Below are positions 53,032 to 61,660 of a DNA stretch of 61,912 nt, piece by piece. Every line of letters begins with the position of its first letter. Positions within the stretch are counted from its first letter, which is position 1. The DNA is taken from positions 1 to 61,912 of the forward strand of contig CACWGK010000012.1 of the NCBI GenBank assembly GCA_902760415.1, written 5' to 3'. Under the pieces are notes generated by a model, which saw only the letters and a list, made by a program, of their open reading frames with translations, made no database searches and had not been told where the DNA came from. The DNA is from an uncultured Lachnospiraceae bacterium (GTDB lineage Bacteria; Bacillota; Clostridia; Lachnospirales; Lachnospiraceae). Made by a program: the position numbers and the translations under genes.

Positions 53032-54588
53032 TTGAAGAAAAGAATCGCGTTGTTACTGGTACTCGCTATGGTAGTATCGGTTCTCTCAAATGCAACAAAT
53101 GGTAGTTTCAGATATGTAGATATATCGGAAGTTCATGCTGAAGGAGAAAAGACTGGAGCAGCAGCTGTGAATATTGCTAGAAATTATATAGGCCCTATGA
53201 CCTATATCTCTGGCGGTATGGATTTATCTGTCGGCGTTGACTGTTCAGGTTTTGTCTGTGCAGTATATCGTCTCCTGGGCATAGACCTTGTGTCAAAGGG
53301 TGTTAGAAGCACCTATGATATGATGGGGAAATATGCGAGCATAAATGCTACTTACATCAGTCCAGCTACTAAGGCAGATGTTAGAAATGGTGACCTTGTA
53401 ATCACTAATGGTGGTGGCCATGTCGGCATCGGTACTGATGAAGGACATATGATTCATCAGACTAATTCAACAATAAATGCGGTAAGAGAGGTTGATCTAA
53501 ATGATTACTCTTCTCCGATTGTGTGCATTATACGTATCGACTTTACAAAGTGGGGCGGTACAAATGCTTCTAACCTGAATATTCAGATAAATCAGGGAGG
53601 CAACAACAATAATAATGCAACTGCACCAAAAGTAGAGGATAAAGATAATCCTGGATACCCTTATCCAGTACCATCGGGTGATGTTACATTTGGTAGCAAT
53701 TCAAATAGTACTATGTGGCTTCAGACTGCGCTTAATAAGCTGAACAATGCTGGTCTTACTGTTGATGGTTCTTTTGGACGTCTGTCAGAGACTGCTGTAA
53801 AGGACTTCCAGTCTAAGCATAACATCGAAGCAACTGGTGTATGTAATGCTGCTACAAGAGATAAGATTGTAGAGGTTCATAAAGCGATAAATGGTATCAC
53901 TAAGGTTGAAATCGTTGGAGAGAAAGTCTCTGGTACAGAGGGGGAGACACTAGCACTTTCAGTTAAGTTAACTCCAGAAGTATCATTTGCGGTTCCTGTT
54001 ACATGGGAATCATCTCGTGGTGATATTGCTTTAGTTGATCAGAATGGAAATGTTTCTCTTGTTGGAGAGGGAAATGCAGGTATAGTAGCTAGGACTCCAA
54101 ATGGAGTAGTAGGAACTGTGACTATCTCTGTAACTGGAAAGCCTCATTATAATGAATGGCATAATGGTAAGTGGTATGGTGCAGATGGTACAGTTACTTA
54201 CCAGTATGATGGTGCTTGGAAGCAGGATTCTAGAGGCTACTGGTTCGAGGATACATCAGGATGGTATCCAAAGAACGAGTGGGCTAAGATAGAAGGTGAT
54301 TGGTACTACTTCAATAGTAGTGGATATAATTGCCGTAAAGGATGGACTCAGGTTAACGGTACTTGGTACTACTTCAAGAAGGATGGAAAGATGGCTTCTA
54401 GCGAGTGGATTGGTGGATACTGGCTGTCAGCTGATGGCGGCTGGAACTACACCGGTACTGCTAAGTGGAAGCAGGACAATACTGGATGGTGGTACGAAGA
54501 CAGTCTTGGATGGTATCCAAAGGATGAGACTGTTAAGATCGATGATATAGAGTACACATTTAACTCAGTGGGTTACTGGGTTCAGTAA
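53032..54588 (+). CDS. Secreted NlpC/P60 peptidoglycan hydrolase with wall-binding repeats
   Basis: About 518 aa. Signal peptide (to about residue 35), NlpC/P60 endopeptidase domain with catalytic VDCSGFVCAV and GGHVGIG, a peptidoglycan-binding domain (DGSFGRLSETAVKDFQ), a Big_2-like domain (VTWESSRGDIALVDQNG) and a C-terminal set of aromatic binding repeats (GDWYYFNSSGY, GTWYYFKKDGKM). Probably cleaves the stem peptide of peptidoglycan. The start is TTG 53032, with AGGAG seven bases upstream and the promoter further up. The binding repeats match those of the deacetylase at 5166, so both likely bind the same wall polymer. Confidence 0.9.
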   Translation: MKKRIALLLVLAMVVSVLSNATNGSFRYVDISEVHAEGEKTGAAAVNIARNYIGPMTYISGGMDLSVGVDCSGFVCAVYRLLGIDLVSKGVRSTYDMMGKYASINATYISPATKADVRNGDLVITNGGGHVGIGTDEGHMIHQTNSTINAVREVDLNDYSSPIVCIIRIDFTKWGGTNASNLNIQINQGGNNNNNATAPKVEDKDNPGYPYPVPSGDVTFGSNSNSTMWLQTALNKLNNAGLTVDGSFGRLSETAVKDFQSKHNIEATGVCNAATRDKIVEVHKAINGITKVEIVGEKVSGTEGETLALSVKLTPEVSFAVPVTWESSRGDIALVDQNGNVSLVGEGNAGIVARTPNGVVGTVTISVTGKPHYNEWHNGKWYGADGTVTYQYDGAWKQDSRGYWFEDTSGWYPKNEWAKIEGDWYYFNSSGYNCRKGWTQVNGTWYYFKKDGKMASSEWIGGYWLSADGGWNYTGTAKWKQDNTGWWYEDSLGWYPKDETVKIDDIEYTFNSVGYWVQ

Positions 54589-54601
54589 TAAATGATTATA
54601 G

Positions 54602-54619
54602 AAACTGCGTCGCAGTTTT
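54602..54619 (+). terminator. Short terminator after the NlpC/P60 gene
   Basis: Stem AAACTGC/GCAGTTT around a three-base loop, followed by a short T-run. It is the only hairpin before secDF and may be partial. Confidence 0.6.
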
Positions 54620-54650
54620 TATGATATAAATAACAAGGAGACAAAGTAAC

Positions 54651-56882
54651 ATGAAGAAGGCAAAGAGAAATGCAATCCTCGGGCTCATTTTGTTCCTGGC
54701 GATTGCTGCTGGGGCTGCTTACGCAGTAATAGCAGGACTCGGAAGTGACAGGGTGGGACTAGCAAAGGACATCCCTCTGGGACTTGACTTACAGGGTGGT
54801 GTCAGCGTAACCTACGAGATTCTCGAGGATAACGCATCAGACGAAGATATCAACGCAACTATTGATAAGTTGCAGCGAAGAGTAGATAACTACAGTCCTG
54901 ATGCAGAGGTTTATAGACAGGGTAACAAGCGTATCACAGTTGAGATACCACTGGATACAAGTAAGTATGATCCAAATGAGATCTTAGATATGCTGGGACG
55001 TCCAGGAAAGCTTGAGTTCCTTGATACTACAAACTATAACCTTTTTGCCCAGGGTCAGGAATACGAAGCATCACTTACAGGTTCAGATGTAAAGAACGCT
55101 GAAGGTGGTCGTGTTCAGGATCAGACCACAGGTGCAGATGAGTATATCGTATCACTTCAGTTTACTGATGAAGGAGCTCAGAAGTTTAGCGATGTAACTG
55201 CAGCAAATATTGGTCAGCCTATCTATATTATATATGATAACGAAGTTCAGAGTGCACCAACAGTACGTGAGCAGATTTCTGGTGGTAGTGCTCAGATCGA
55301 TGGAATGGACGACATTGAGGAAGCTACAAATCTTGCAAGCACAATCAAGATCGGTGCCCTTCCACTTACACTTCAGGAGCTGTCATCACAGGTTGTTGGA
55401 CCAAAGCTTGGTTCTGATGCGCTGAGAACATCTCTTATAGCAGGTGCTATCGGCCTTTGTATCATTTTCCTTATAATGATAATCATCTTCAGATTCCCAG
55501 GTTTCCTGGCAGCTGTTACACTTACTCTTTATACAATACTTGAGCTGTTCTTCCTGAACACTCTTCATATAACACTTACACTTCCTGGTATCGCAGGTAT
55601 CATCCTGTCGATAGGTATGGCGGTCGATGCAAATGTCATCATATTCACGCGTATTAAGGAAGAAATTGGTGCTGGTAAGACAGTTAAGACAGCTGTTAAG
55701 GCTGGTTTCGAGAAGGCTATGTCAGCTATCCTCGATGGTAATATAACAACTATCATTGCTGGTGTTGTACTTCTTATCATGGGTACAGGTACAGTTAAGG
55801 GCTTTGCTCGTACACTTATCCTTGGTATCGTACTCTCTATGTTCACAGCGCTTGTTGTTACAAGACTTCTGCTTAATATCTTCGTAGCACTTGGCGTTAC
55901 AAACAAGAAGATGTATGGTGCTGCAAAGGAGCCAAAGATTACAAGTTATTCAAAAGGCTTCAAGTTTGCTGGTTCATTTTCAGTTATCGTAATCCTCGTA
56001 GGACTTGCATTCCTCTTCGTTAACAAAGGAATCGGTACTCGTGGACAGGCTATGAACTTCTCACTTGAGTTCAGCGGTGGTACATCGACATCAGTTACAT
56101 TTAATGAGGAATATTCACTTCAGAAGGCTGAGTCAGAAGTTATCCCTGTATTCTCAGAGCTTGGAATCGACGGAGTTCAGATTCAGACTGTTGATGGAAC
56201 AAATCAGGTTGTATTTAAGTCAGGACTTCTTGATGAGGCTAAGCGTAGCGAACTCGCTGAGGCACTTAAGGCTAAGTTCGAGATTAGTGATGATAAGATA
56301 GATTCACAGAATATATCAAGTACAATCAGTTCAGAAACTCAGAGAGATGCGATACTCGCTGTTGTTATCGCTTCACTCCTGATGCTTGTATATATTGCAT
56401 TTAGATTTAGTGATGCACGTTTCGGTGTCAGTGCTGTACTTGCACTTATCCACGATGTAATGTTTGTATTCTTTGCATACACAGTTATGTACCTCTCTGT
56501 AGGTGGTACATTTATCGCATGTATGCTTACAATCGTAGGTTACTCAATTAACTCATCAATCATCATCTTCGACCGTATCCGTGAGAACATGAAGATTATG
56601 AGCATCGAGAAAGATGGTTACGAAAAGATTGTTGATACAAGTATTTCACAGACATTCACACGTAATATCTATACAAACCTCACAACATTCGTAACTATAC
56701 TTATGCTGTACATCCTTGGTGTTGCTTCACTTAAGGAGTTCACATTTACACTTATGGTCGGTGTTGTAGCTGGTACATATTCATCAATATGTATCACAGC
56801 TCCACTGTGGCTGTGGCTTCGTAAGAAGATAGGTGCTAAGGAAGAGACAGCACCTGCTAAGAAAGCAGTAGCAAAGAAATAA
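54651..56882 (+). CDS. secDF: Fused SecD-SecF protein-export subunit
   Basis: 743 aa, membrane. SecD half (about residues 1-430) with LGLDLQGGVSV, the P1 domain and a five-helix block; SecF half (about 440-730) with FSLEFSGGTSTSV and the second helix block. SecDF couples the proton gradient to late steps of Sec translocation. The fused form is common in Firmicutes. AAGGAGACAAAG precedes the ATG. The C-terminal tail is Lys/Ala-rich. Many AT-rich optimal codons suggest good expression. It ends at a strong terminator. Confidence 0.95.
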   Translation: MKKAKRNAILGLILFLAIAAGAAYAVIAGLGSDRVGLAKDIPLGLDLQGGVSVTYEILEDNASDEDINATIDKLQRRVDNYSPDAEVYRQGNKRITVEIPLDTSKYDPNEILDMLGRPGKLEFLDTTNYNLFAQGQEYEASLTGSDVKNAEGGRVQDQTTGADEYIVSLQFTDEGAQKFSDVTAANIGQPIYIIYDNEVQSAPTVREQISGGSAQIDGMDDIEEATNLASTIKIGALPLTLQELSSQVVGPKLGSDALRTSLIAGAIGLCIIFLIMIIIFRFPGFLAAVTLTLYTILELFFLNTLHITLTLPGIAGIILSIGMAVDANVIIFTRIKEEIGAGKTVKTAVKAGFEKAMSAILDGNITTIIAGVVLLIMGTGTVKGFARTLILGIVLSMFTALVVTRLLLNIFVALGVTNKKMYGAAKEPKITSYSKGFKFAGSFSVIVILVGLAFLFVNKGIGTRGQAMNFSLEFSGGTSTSVTFNEEYSLQKAESEVIPVFSELGIDGVQIQTVDGTNQVVFKSGLLDEAKRSELAEALKAKFEISDDKIDSQNISSTISSETQRDAILAVVIASLLMLVYIAFRFSDARFGVSAVLALIHDVMFVFFAYTVMYLSVGGTFIACMLTIVGYSINSSIIIFDRIRENMKIMSIEKDGYEKIVDTSISQTFTRNIYTNLTTFVTILMLYILGVASLKEFTFTLMVGVVAGTYSSICITAPLWLWLRKKIGAKEETAPAKKAVAKK

Positions 56883-56909
56883 TACGATATATAAGTCGTG
56901 AGACATATT

Positions 56910-56944
56910 AGAATGGAACACTTCGGTGTTCCATTCTTTTTATT
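56910..56944 (+). terminator. Strong terminator of secDF
   Basis: Perfect 12-bp stem (56910-56921 with 56926-56937) closed by a TTCG tetraloop, then a T-run. Confidence 0.95.
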
Positions 56945-56972
56945 TGCTCCGCTGAGTATTAATGAGTCAGAA

Positions 56973-57050
56973 TGAGTCACTTGTCACCTCCGACGTAAAT
57001 GCTGACTCAAAAATGAGTCAACATTTACGTCGGAGGTGACAGGTGACTCA
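56973..57050. repeat. TGAGTCA palindrome doublet, copy G (near-perfect 78-bp inverted repeat)
   Basis: Two 37-bp units, 56973-57009 and 57014-57050, in inverted orientation with AAAA between. Inverted, they agree at 35 of 37 positions. The core reads ACCTCCGACGT in one and ACGTCGGAGGT in the other, so a C-for-G change is mirrored and the long stem stays paired although each single palindrome is broken. A partial arm (TGAGTCAG) lies at 56963-56970. It follows the secDF terminator and precedes the apt promoter. Confidence 0.9.
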
Positions 57051-57061
57051 TTTTGGTGTGG

Positions 57062-57090
57062 TTGCCGCTCACCCGAGATTGTGATACAAT
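57062..57090 (+). promoter_or_regulatory. Promoter of apt
   Basis: TTGCCG at 57062-57067, a 17-bp spacer and TACAAT at 57085-57090. It starts 11 bases after palindrome doublet G. Confidence 0.65.
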
Positions 57091-57128
57091 ATCCCTTATA
57101 TTGTAGCTTACATATGGAGGTAGGTTTA

Positions 57129-57653
57129 ATGAAAACTTTAGAGGATTATATTGTAACTATTCCTGATTTTCCAGAACCAGGAATCATGTTTAGAGATGTA
57201 ACAGGTGTACTTGATAGCGCTGAGGGTCTTCAGATGGCTATAGACGAGCTCTATAAGCTTCTTCAGGGCGTAGATTATGACGTTATCGCAGGAGCAGAGG
57301 CGCGAGGCTTCCTCTTCGGTATGCCACTTGCGTATAAGGCAAATAAGCCATTTGTCCCAGTTAGAAAGAAGGGTAAGCTCCCTAGAGAGACAGTAGAGAA
57401 GACATACGATCTTGAGTACGGTACAGCTACTATCGAGATTCATAAGGATTCTATTAAACCTGGTGACAAGGTCGTACTTGTGGATGATCTCATCGCAACA
57501 GGTGGCACTATAAAGGCTGCTGCAGATCTTTTTGAGGAGCTTGGCGGAGAGGTAGTAAAAATACTCTTCCTTATCGAGCTAGAAGGCCTAAATGGACGCT
57601 CAAAGCTTGAGGGATACGATATCGAGTCAGTGATCAAGTATCCTGGCAAATAA
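57129..57653 (+). CDS. apt: Adenine phosphoribosyltransferase
   Basis: Salvages adenine to AMP using PRPP, about 174 aa. The PRPP motif VVLVDDLIATGGT (about residues 117-129), AGAEARGFLFG and the N-terminal IPDFPEPGIMFRD are typical. ATG 57129 follows GGAGG by eight bases; a longer reading from 57036 would begin inside repeat G and upstream of the promoter. It is followed by rel, a frequent Firmicute arrangement (apt-relA). Confidence 0.96.
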   Translation: MKTLEDYIVTIPDFPEPGIMFRDVTGVLDSAEGLQMAIDELYKLLQGVDYDVIAGAEARGFLFGMPLAYKANKPFVPVRKKGKLPRETVEKTYDLEYGTATIEIHKDSIKPGDKVVLVDDLIATGGTIKAAADLFEELGGEVVKILFLIELEGLNGRSKLEGYDIESVIKYPGK

Positions 57654-57691
57654 TACGATTAGTCACAAGTTAGTCGGAAAGGAGGAGCAAA

Positions 57692-60004
57692 ATGTCTGAT
57701 ATAATTAAAGATGACGTAACAAATGAATACAGCGACCGACTACCAATTAATAAGTTAATCAATGACAGTGCGCGGACTGGCGATCTTGCAACTCCTGAAG
57801 ATTTTACAGATCCAGACGAGATATATAAGGTATTGATTGAGAAAATCAAGGCCTATCATCCATCAGATGACTTCTCTCTCATTGAGAAGGCTTATCATAT
57901 AGCAGATGATGCCCATAAGGAGCAGAAGAGAAAATCTGGTGAACCTTACATCATACATCCGCTCTGTGTAGCTATTATACTGGCTGAGCTTGAGATGGAT
58001 AAGGAGACTATTATTGCAGGTCTTCTGCATGATGTTATCGAAGATACAGAGTATACGAAGGATGACCTGTCTAAGGAGTTTTCTCCTGAGATAGCGGGCC
58101 TCGTAGATGGCGTCACAAAGCTGACTCAGCTGAATCTCTCCCAAGATAAGATTGAAATCCAGGCGGAGAACCTTCGTAAAATGTTCCTTGCCATGGCCAA
58201 GGATATAAGAGTAATTATCATTAAACTCGCAGATAGACTCCATAATCTTAGAACCCTTCAGTATCAGACTGCTGCTAAGCAGATAGAGAAGGCTCGCGAG
58301 ACTATGGATATCTATGCGCCTATCGCTAACCGTCTCGGTATTTCCCGTATACAGGTTGAGATGGACGACCTCTGCATGCAGTACCTCGAGCCGGAAGTTT
58401 ACGCAGACTTAAGAGCTCAGATCGACGAGATAATCATCGACCGTGAGGAGTTCATCAATGATATGGTGAACGAGGTTACAGAATACATAAAAGAGGCTGA
58501 GATAGAAGCAGAGATAGAAGGACGTGTAAAGCACCTCTTCAGTATTTATAAGAAAATGAAGACTCAGGGCAAGACTCTGGATCAGATATATGATCTTTTT
58601 GCACTTAGAATTAAGGTTGAGTCCGTCAGGGACTGCTATGCTGCGCTCGGTATTATTCACGAGAAGTATAAGCCGATACCTGGCCGCTTCAAGGACTATA
58701 TCGCAATGCCTAAGCCAAACATGTATCAGTCGCTTCATACGACACTGATAGGCCACGGAGGAAGACCGTTTGAGATTCAGATCCGTACCTACGATATGCA
58801 TCGTACAGCTGAGTATGGTATCGCGGCTCATTGGAAATACAAGGAAGCAGGTAGTCAGAAGGTATCTCAGGAAGAGAAAATGAACTGGCTCCGTGAGATT
58901 CTTGAGTGGCAAAATGATACAAAAGACAATAAAGAGTTTATAAATGCCGTTAAGACTGACCTCGACATGTTCCAGGATCAGGTTTATGTATTTACACCTC
59001 AGGGAGATGTTATAACTCTTCCAAGAGGCTCAAATACAATCGATTTCGCCTACGCTATCCATACAGCGGTAGGTAACAGAATGGTAGGTGCTCGTATCAA
59101 CGGACGTCAGGTACCAATCGAGACCCAGCTTCACAGCGGTGACCGTGTTGAGATCATTACCTCGACCAACACTAAGGGCCCAAGCATGGACTGGCTTAAC
59201 ATCGTTAAGAGTACCCAGGCGAAGACCAAGATAAATCAGTGGTTCCGTCAGGAACTTAAAGACGAAAATATCATAAAAGGTAAGGCTGCAGTAGATAACT
59301 ACTGCAAGACCAAGAATATTCCTCTGGCAGATCTTATGAAGCCAGAATATGTGGCTGCAACCCTGAAGCGTTATAACTTCGCTGACTGGGATTCACTGAT
59401 GGCAGCTATCGGACATGGCGGCCTTAAGGAAGGCCAGATTGTCAATCGACTCATTGAGGAACATCGTCGTCTGACAGAGCAAAATGTGTCTGACACAGAT
59501 CTTGCAGACGAGATAAATCGCAAGAGTCGTCATTTCGATATACCAAAGGGAAGTATTCAGGTACACGGAGTTCACGATATAGCAGTTCGTTTCTCCAAAT
59601 GTTGCTCCCCAGTTCCTGGCGACGAGATTATCGGATTTGTAACCCGTGGTCGTGGTATCTCGATTCACAGAACAGACTGCGAGAATCTTCTTACTATGAG
59701 TGAGGATGAGAGAGAGCGTCTCATTGATGCTGAGTGGGTAGATGAAGCAGAAGAACGTAGTGCGGAGTTCATTGCCGACATAAATGTATACGCTATGGAC
59801 CGAAATGCTTTGATCCACGATATATCCAAGGTCTTCATGGAGGCGGAAATCCCGATCAAGAAGATTGAAGGTCGTGTCAACAAGCAGGGGAAATCCACGG
59901 TAAATGTACAATTTGGCGTTAAGTCCAAGGGTGACATGAATGCACTGATATCCAAGATTCGTAGTATCGAGGGTATCATCGACATCGAGCGTACCCAGGG
60001 ATAA
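57692..60004 (+). CDS. rel: Bifunctional (p)ppGpp synthetase/hydrolase, RelA/SpoT family
   Basis: 770 aa long RSH enzyme that makes and degrades (p)ppGpp. Order: HD hydrolase (IIHPLCVAIILAE, LLHDVIEDT near residues 108-116), synthetase (about 255-390, with GRFKDYIAMPKPNMYQS and EIQIRTYDMH), TGS domain (about 425-485, YVFTPQGDVITLP), a Cys-containing middle region (SKCCSPVPGDEI) and a C-terminal ACT domain. Both catalytic sites look complete. AAAGGAGG precedes the ATG. apt lies just upstream. Confidence 0.96.
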   Translation: MSDIIKDDVTNEYSDRLPINKLINDSARTGDLATPEDFTDPDEIYKVLIEKIKAYHPSDDFSLIEKAYHIADDAHKEQKRKSGEPYIIHPLCVAIILAELEMDKETIIAGLLHDVIEDTEYTKDDLSKEFSPEIAGLVDGVTKLTQLNLSQDKIEIQAENLRKMFLAMAKDIRVIIIKLADRLHNLRTLQYQTAAKQIEKARETMDIYAPIANRLGISRIQVEMDDLCMQYLEPEVYADLRAQIDEIIIDREEFINDMVNEVTEYIKEAEIEAEIEGRVKHLFSIYKKMKTQGKTLDQIYDLFALRIKVESVRDCYAALGIIHEKYKPIPGRFKDYIAMPKPNMYQSLHTTLIGHGGRPFEIQIRTYDMHRTAEYGIAAHWKYKEAGSQKVSQEEKMNWLREILEWQNDTKDNKEFINAVKTDLDMFQDQVYVFTPQGDVITLPRGSNTIDFAYAIHTAVGNRMVGARINGRQVPIETQLHSGDRVEIITSTNTKGPSMDWLNIVKSTQAKTKINQWFRQELKDENIIKGKAAVDNYCKTKNIPLADLMKPEYVAATLKRYNFADWDSLMAAIGHGGLKEGQIVNRLIEEHRRLTEQNVSDTDLADEINRKSRHFDIPKGSIQVHGVHDIAVRFSKCCSPVPGDEIIGFVTRGRGISIHRTDCENLLTMSEDERERLIDAEWVDEAEERSAEFIADINVYAMDRNALIHDISKVFMEAEIPIKKIEGRVNKQGKSTVNVQFGVKSKGDMNALISKIRSIEGIIDIERTQG

Positions 60005-60020
60005 CGAAGGGAAGAGTAAT

Positions 60021-60653
60021 ATGTACAAAATGTCATCTGTAACAACTGGCCCTGTAGCGACCAACTGTTACACTATCATAAATGAAGATTCAAATGAAGC
60101 TATCCTGATCGACGCATCGGGAAGTGTTGCGAGACTTCTGTCGGCTGTAAAAGAGGCAGGCGCGACTCCTAAAACGTTGCTTCTCACACATGCTCATTTC
60201 GATCATATGGATGCAGTAGACAAGATACGTGAGGAATATCCTGAGATAGAGGTGATAATCGGGGCAAATGATGCGCCCCTCCTCGAGGATCCATCGCTTA
60301 ATCTATCCTACAGCTTTATGGGTGATCCTGTCACCACAAAGGCAGACCGTGCGGTGAGTGATGGCGAAGAGATAGAACTAATCGGTATCCGTATCAAATG
60401 TATCGAAGTGCCAGGCCACACAATAGGTGGAATGTGCTACTTCATGCCAGAGCTTACATCACTATTTGACGGCGACACACTGTTCCACGGAAGTATCGGA
60501 CGTTCCGACTTCCCGACAGGAGATGGCGACGCATTAATCGAAAATATTGCAACCAAGCTCTTCACATTACCAGATGAGACGAGAGTCTTCCCAGGTCATG
60601 ACAGTGAGACAACCATCGGCTGGGAAAAGGCCAACAACTACTATTTCTCGTAA
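60021..60653 (+). CDS. Metallo-beta-lactamase-fold hydrolase (glyoxalase II-like)
   Basis: 210 aa. The zinc motif THAHFDHMD (about residues 54-62), PGHTIGGMCYF, FDGDTLF and PGHDSETTIG are intact. This matches the small YcbL/glyoxalase II-type hydrolases often found right after rel in Firmicutes. The substrate is probably a thioester, but this is not proven. Gap of 16 bases from rel, so cotranscribed. It ends at a terminator. Confidence 0.9.
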   Translation: MYKMSSVTTGPVATNCYTIINEDSNEAILIDASGSVARLLSAVKEAGATPKTLLLTHAHFDHMDAVDKIREEYPEIEVIIGANDAPLLEDPSLNLSYSFMGDPVTTKADRAVSDGEEIELIGIRIKCIEVPGHTIGGMCYFMPELTSLFDGDTLFHGSIGRSDFPTGDGDALIENIATKLFTLPDETRVFPGHDSETTIGWEKANNYYFS

Positions 60654-60682
60654 ATGAGATGGGTTAATCTAGATGATATATT

Positions 60683-60717
60683 AAAAGCCAAGAAGTTTCA
60701 AAACCTTGGCTTTTTTT
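60683..60717 (+). terminator. Terminator of the apt-rel-MBL operon
   Basis: Perfect 10-bp stem AAAAGCCAAG (60683-60692) with CTTGGCTTTT (60705-60714), then a T-run. Confidence 0.93.
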
Positions 60718-60749
60718 AATCCCTAAAAGTGTAAATTCTGTTAATAATA

Positions 60750-60778
60750 TTGACACTTTGGGGGTGTATCCGTACAAT
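60750..60778 (+). promoter_or_regulatory. Promoter of the first prepilin gene
   Basis: Consensus TTGACA at 60750-60755, a 17-bp spacer and TACAAT at 60773-60778. One of the best matches to sigma-A consensus in the window. Confidence 0.82.
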
Positions 60779-60817
60779 TATTATAAAGAGATAATACACT
60801 GCAAGAAGGTGATGTAT

Positions 60818-61480
60818 ATGAGAAAAAATAAAGGTTTTACATTAGTCGAGCTGATCGTTGTGCTCGTTATACTTGCTATTCTCGCTGCACTGCTGGTTCC
60901 TGCACTTTTGGGATATATAGATAAAGCTCGGCAGAGGAAAGATATTTATAAAGCAAAAGCATGTTTGGATGCTGCACAAGCTGTATTCACTGAAGCGTAT
61001 GGACAAAATATGGTAGTGGATAATAAGAATGTATTAGGTTTAACAAATCTTAATCCTGTGCCGGATGAATATGGTGATATTAATTGTGTTGGTTCATATG
61101 TTGAAACTAAAGTAAAGGATTATGTAGATGATGAGCCATATATATTTGTTGTCGGCGTTGGTAACTGCAACCTAAGCAACAAGGTAACAAAGCATCAGAT
61201 GTATACGGTATGTTATGCTATATATGTCCCTGAAAAGGATGCAAGACCATACTATTATTATAATGGGGCATGGACTACTGAAAATGCTACAAATCTAGGT
61301 ATTGTTTCGAAAGATGGCAAAATGAATACACTTATAGATGGGGATAAAAAGACACCAATCCAGTACTATATTATATCAAATAAAGATAAACGTCAGTTGG
61401 GCTCTTTAAATTCTGGAACGTTCTGGGGTTATCTTAGAAGAGATTTGCCTAAATTGTACGGTGATGTTGAATTAAAATAA
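60818..61480 (+). CDS. Type IV pilin-like protein (prepilin)
   Basis: About 220 aa. Class III signal: short basic leader MRKNKG, then FTLVELIVVLVILAILAALL, with the Gly/Phe cleavage site and Glu at position +5 that prepilin peptidase and assembly require. The helix is followed by a globular part with a Tyr-rich segment and two Cys that could form a disulfide. ATG 60818 is preferred (AAGGTG seven bases upstream); ATG 60812 is also possible. It has its own promoter and terminator, so it is made separately from the next pilin. Confidence 0.9.
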   Translation: MRKNKGFTLVELIVVLVILAILAALLVPALLGYIDKARQRKDIYKAKACLDAAQAVFTEAYGQNMVVDNKNVLGLTNLNPVPDEYGDINCVGSYVETKVKDYVDDEPYIFVVGVGNCNLSNKVTKHQMYTVCYAIYVPEKDARPYYYYNGAWTTENATNLGIVSKDGKMNTLIDGDKKTPIQYYIISNKDKRQLGSLNSGTFWGYLRRDLPKLYGDVELK

Positions 61481-61498
61481 GTATATGAATATTACATG

Positions 61499-61537
61499 AA
61501 CAAGCCTCGCTAGTTTATTGCGAGGCTTGTTTTTTTA
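61499..61537 (+). terminator. Terminator after the first prepilin gene
   Basis: Perfect 12-bp stem AACAAGCCTCGC (61499-61510) with GCGAGGCTTGTT (61520-61531), nine-base loop, T-run. Confidence 0.94.
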
Positions 61538-61660
61538 TGCTAAAATATTGTTGAGTTATTATACCCTTTTTGTGGATGGAAGAAGGGTGGTTATAAAACC
61601 CAAGGTAGTAATCTAGGCGCGAGTGAAAGCGCTAGATAGATCATAGGAGGAGAGGAACTT

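Noticed and set aside
15-57050. TGAGTCA palindromes as a CRISPR array
   Set aside because: Copies are kilobases apart at gene ends, with no regular spacers and no cas genes.
15-57050. TGAGTCA arms as AP-1/GCN4-type binding sites
   Set aside because: The heptamer matches a eukaryotic bZIP site by chance; no such regulators are expected in a Firmicute.
57036-57128. N-terminal extension of apt from 57036
   Set aside because: It would begin in palindrome doublet G and run through the apt promoter; ATG 57129 has GGAGG and the normal family length.
58409-58912. 167-codon minus-strand frame inside rel
   Set aside because: Antisense of a conserved synthetase domain with no start signal or recognisable domain.
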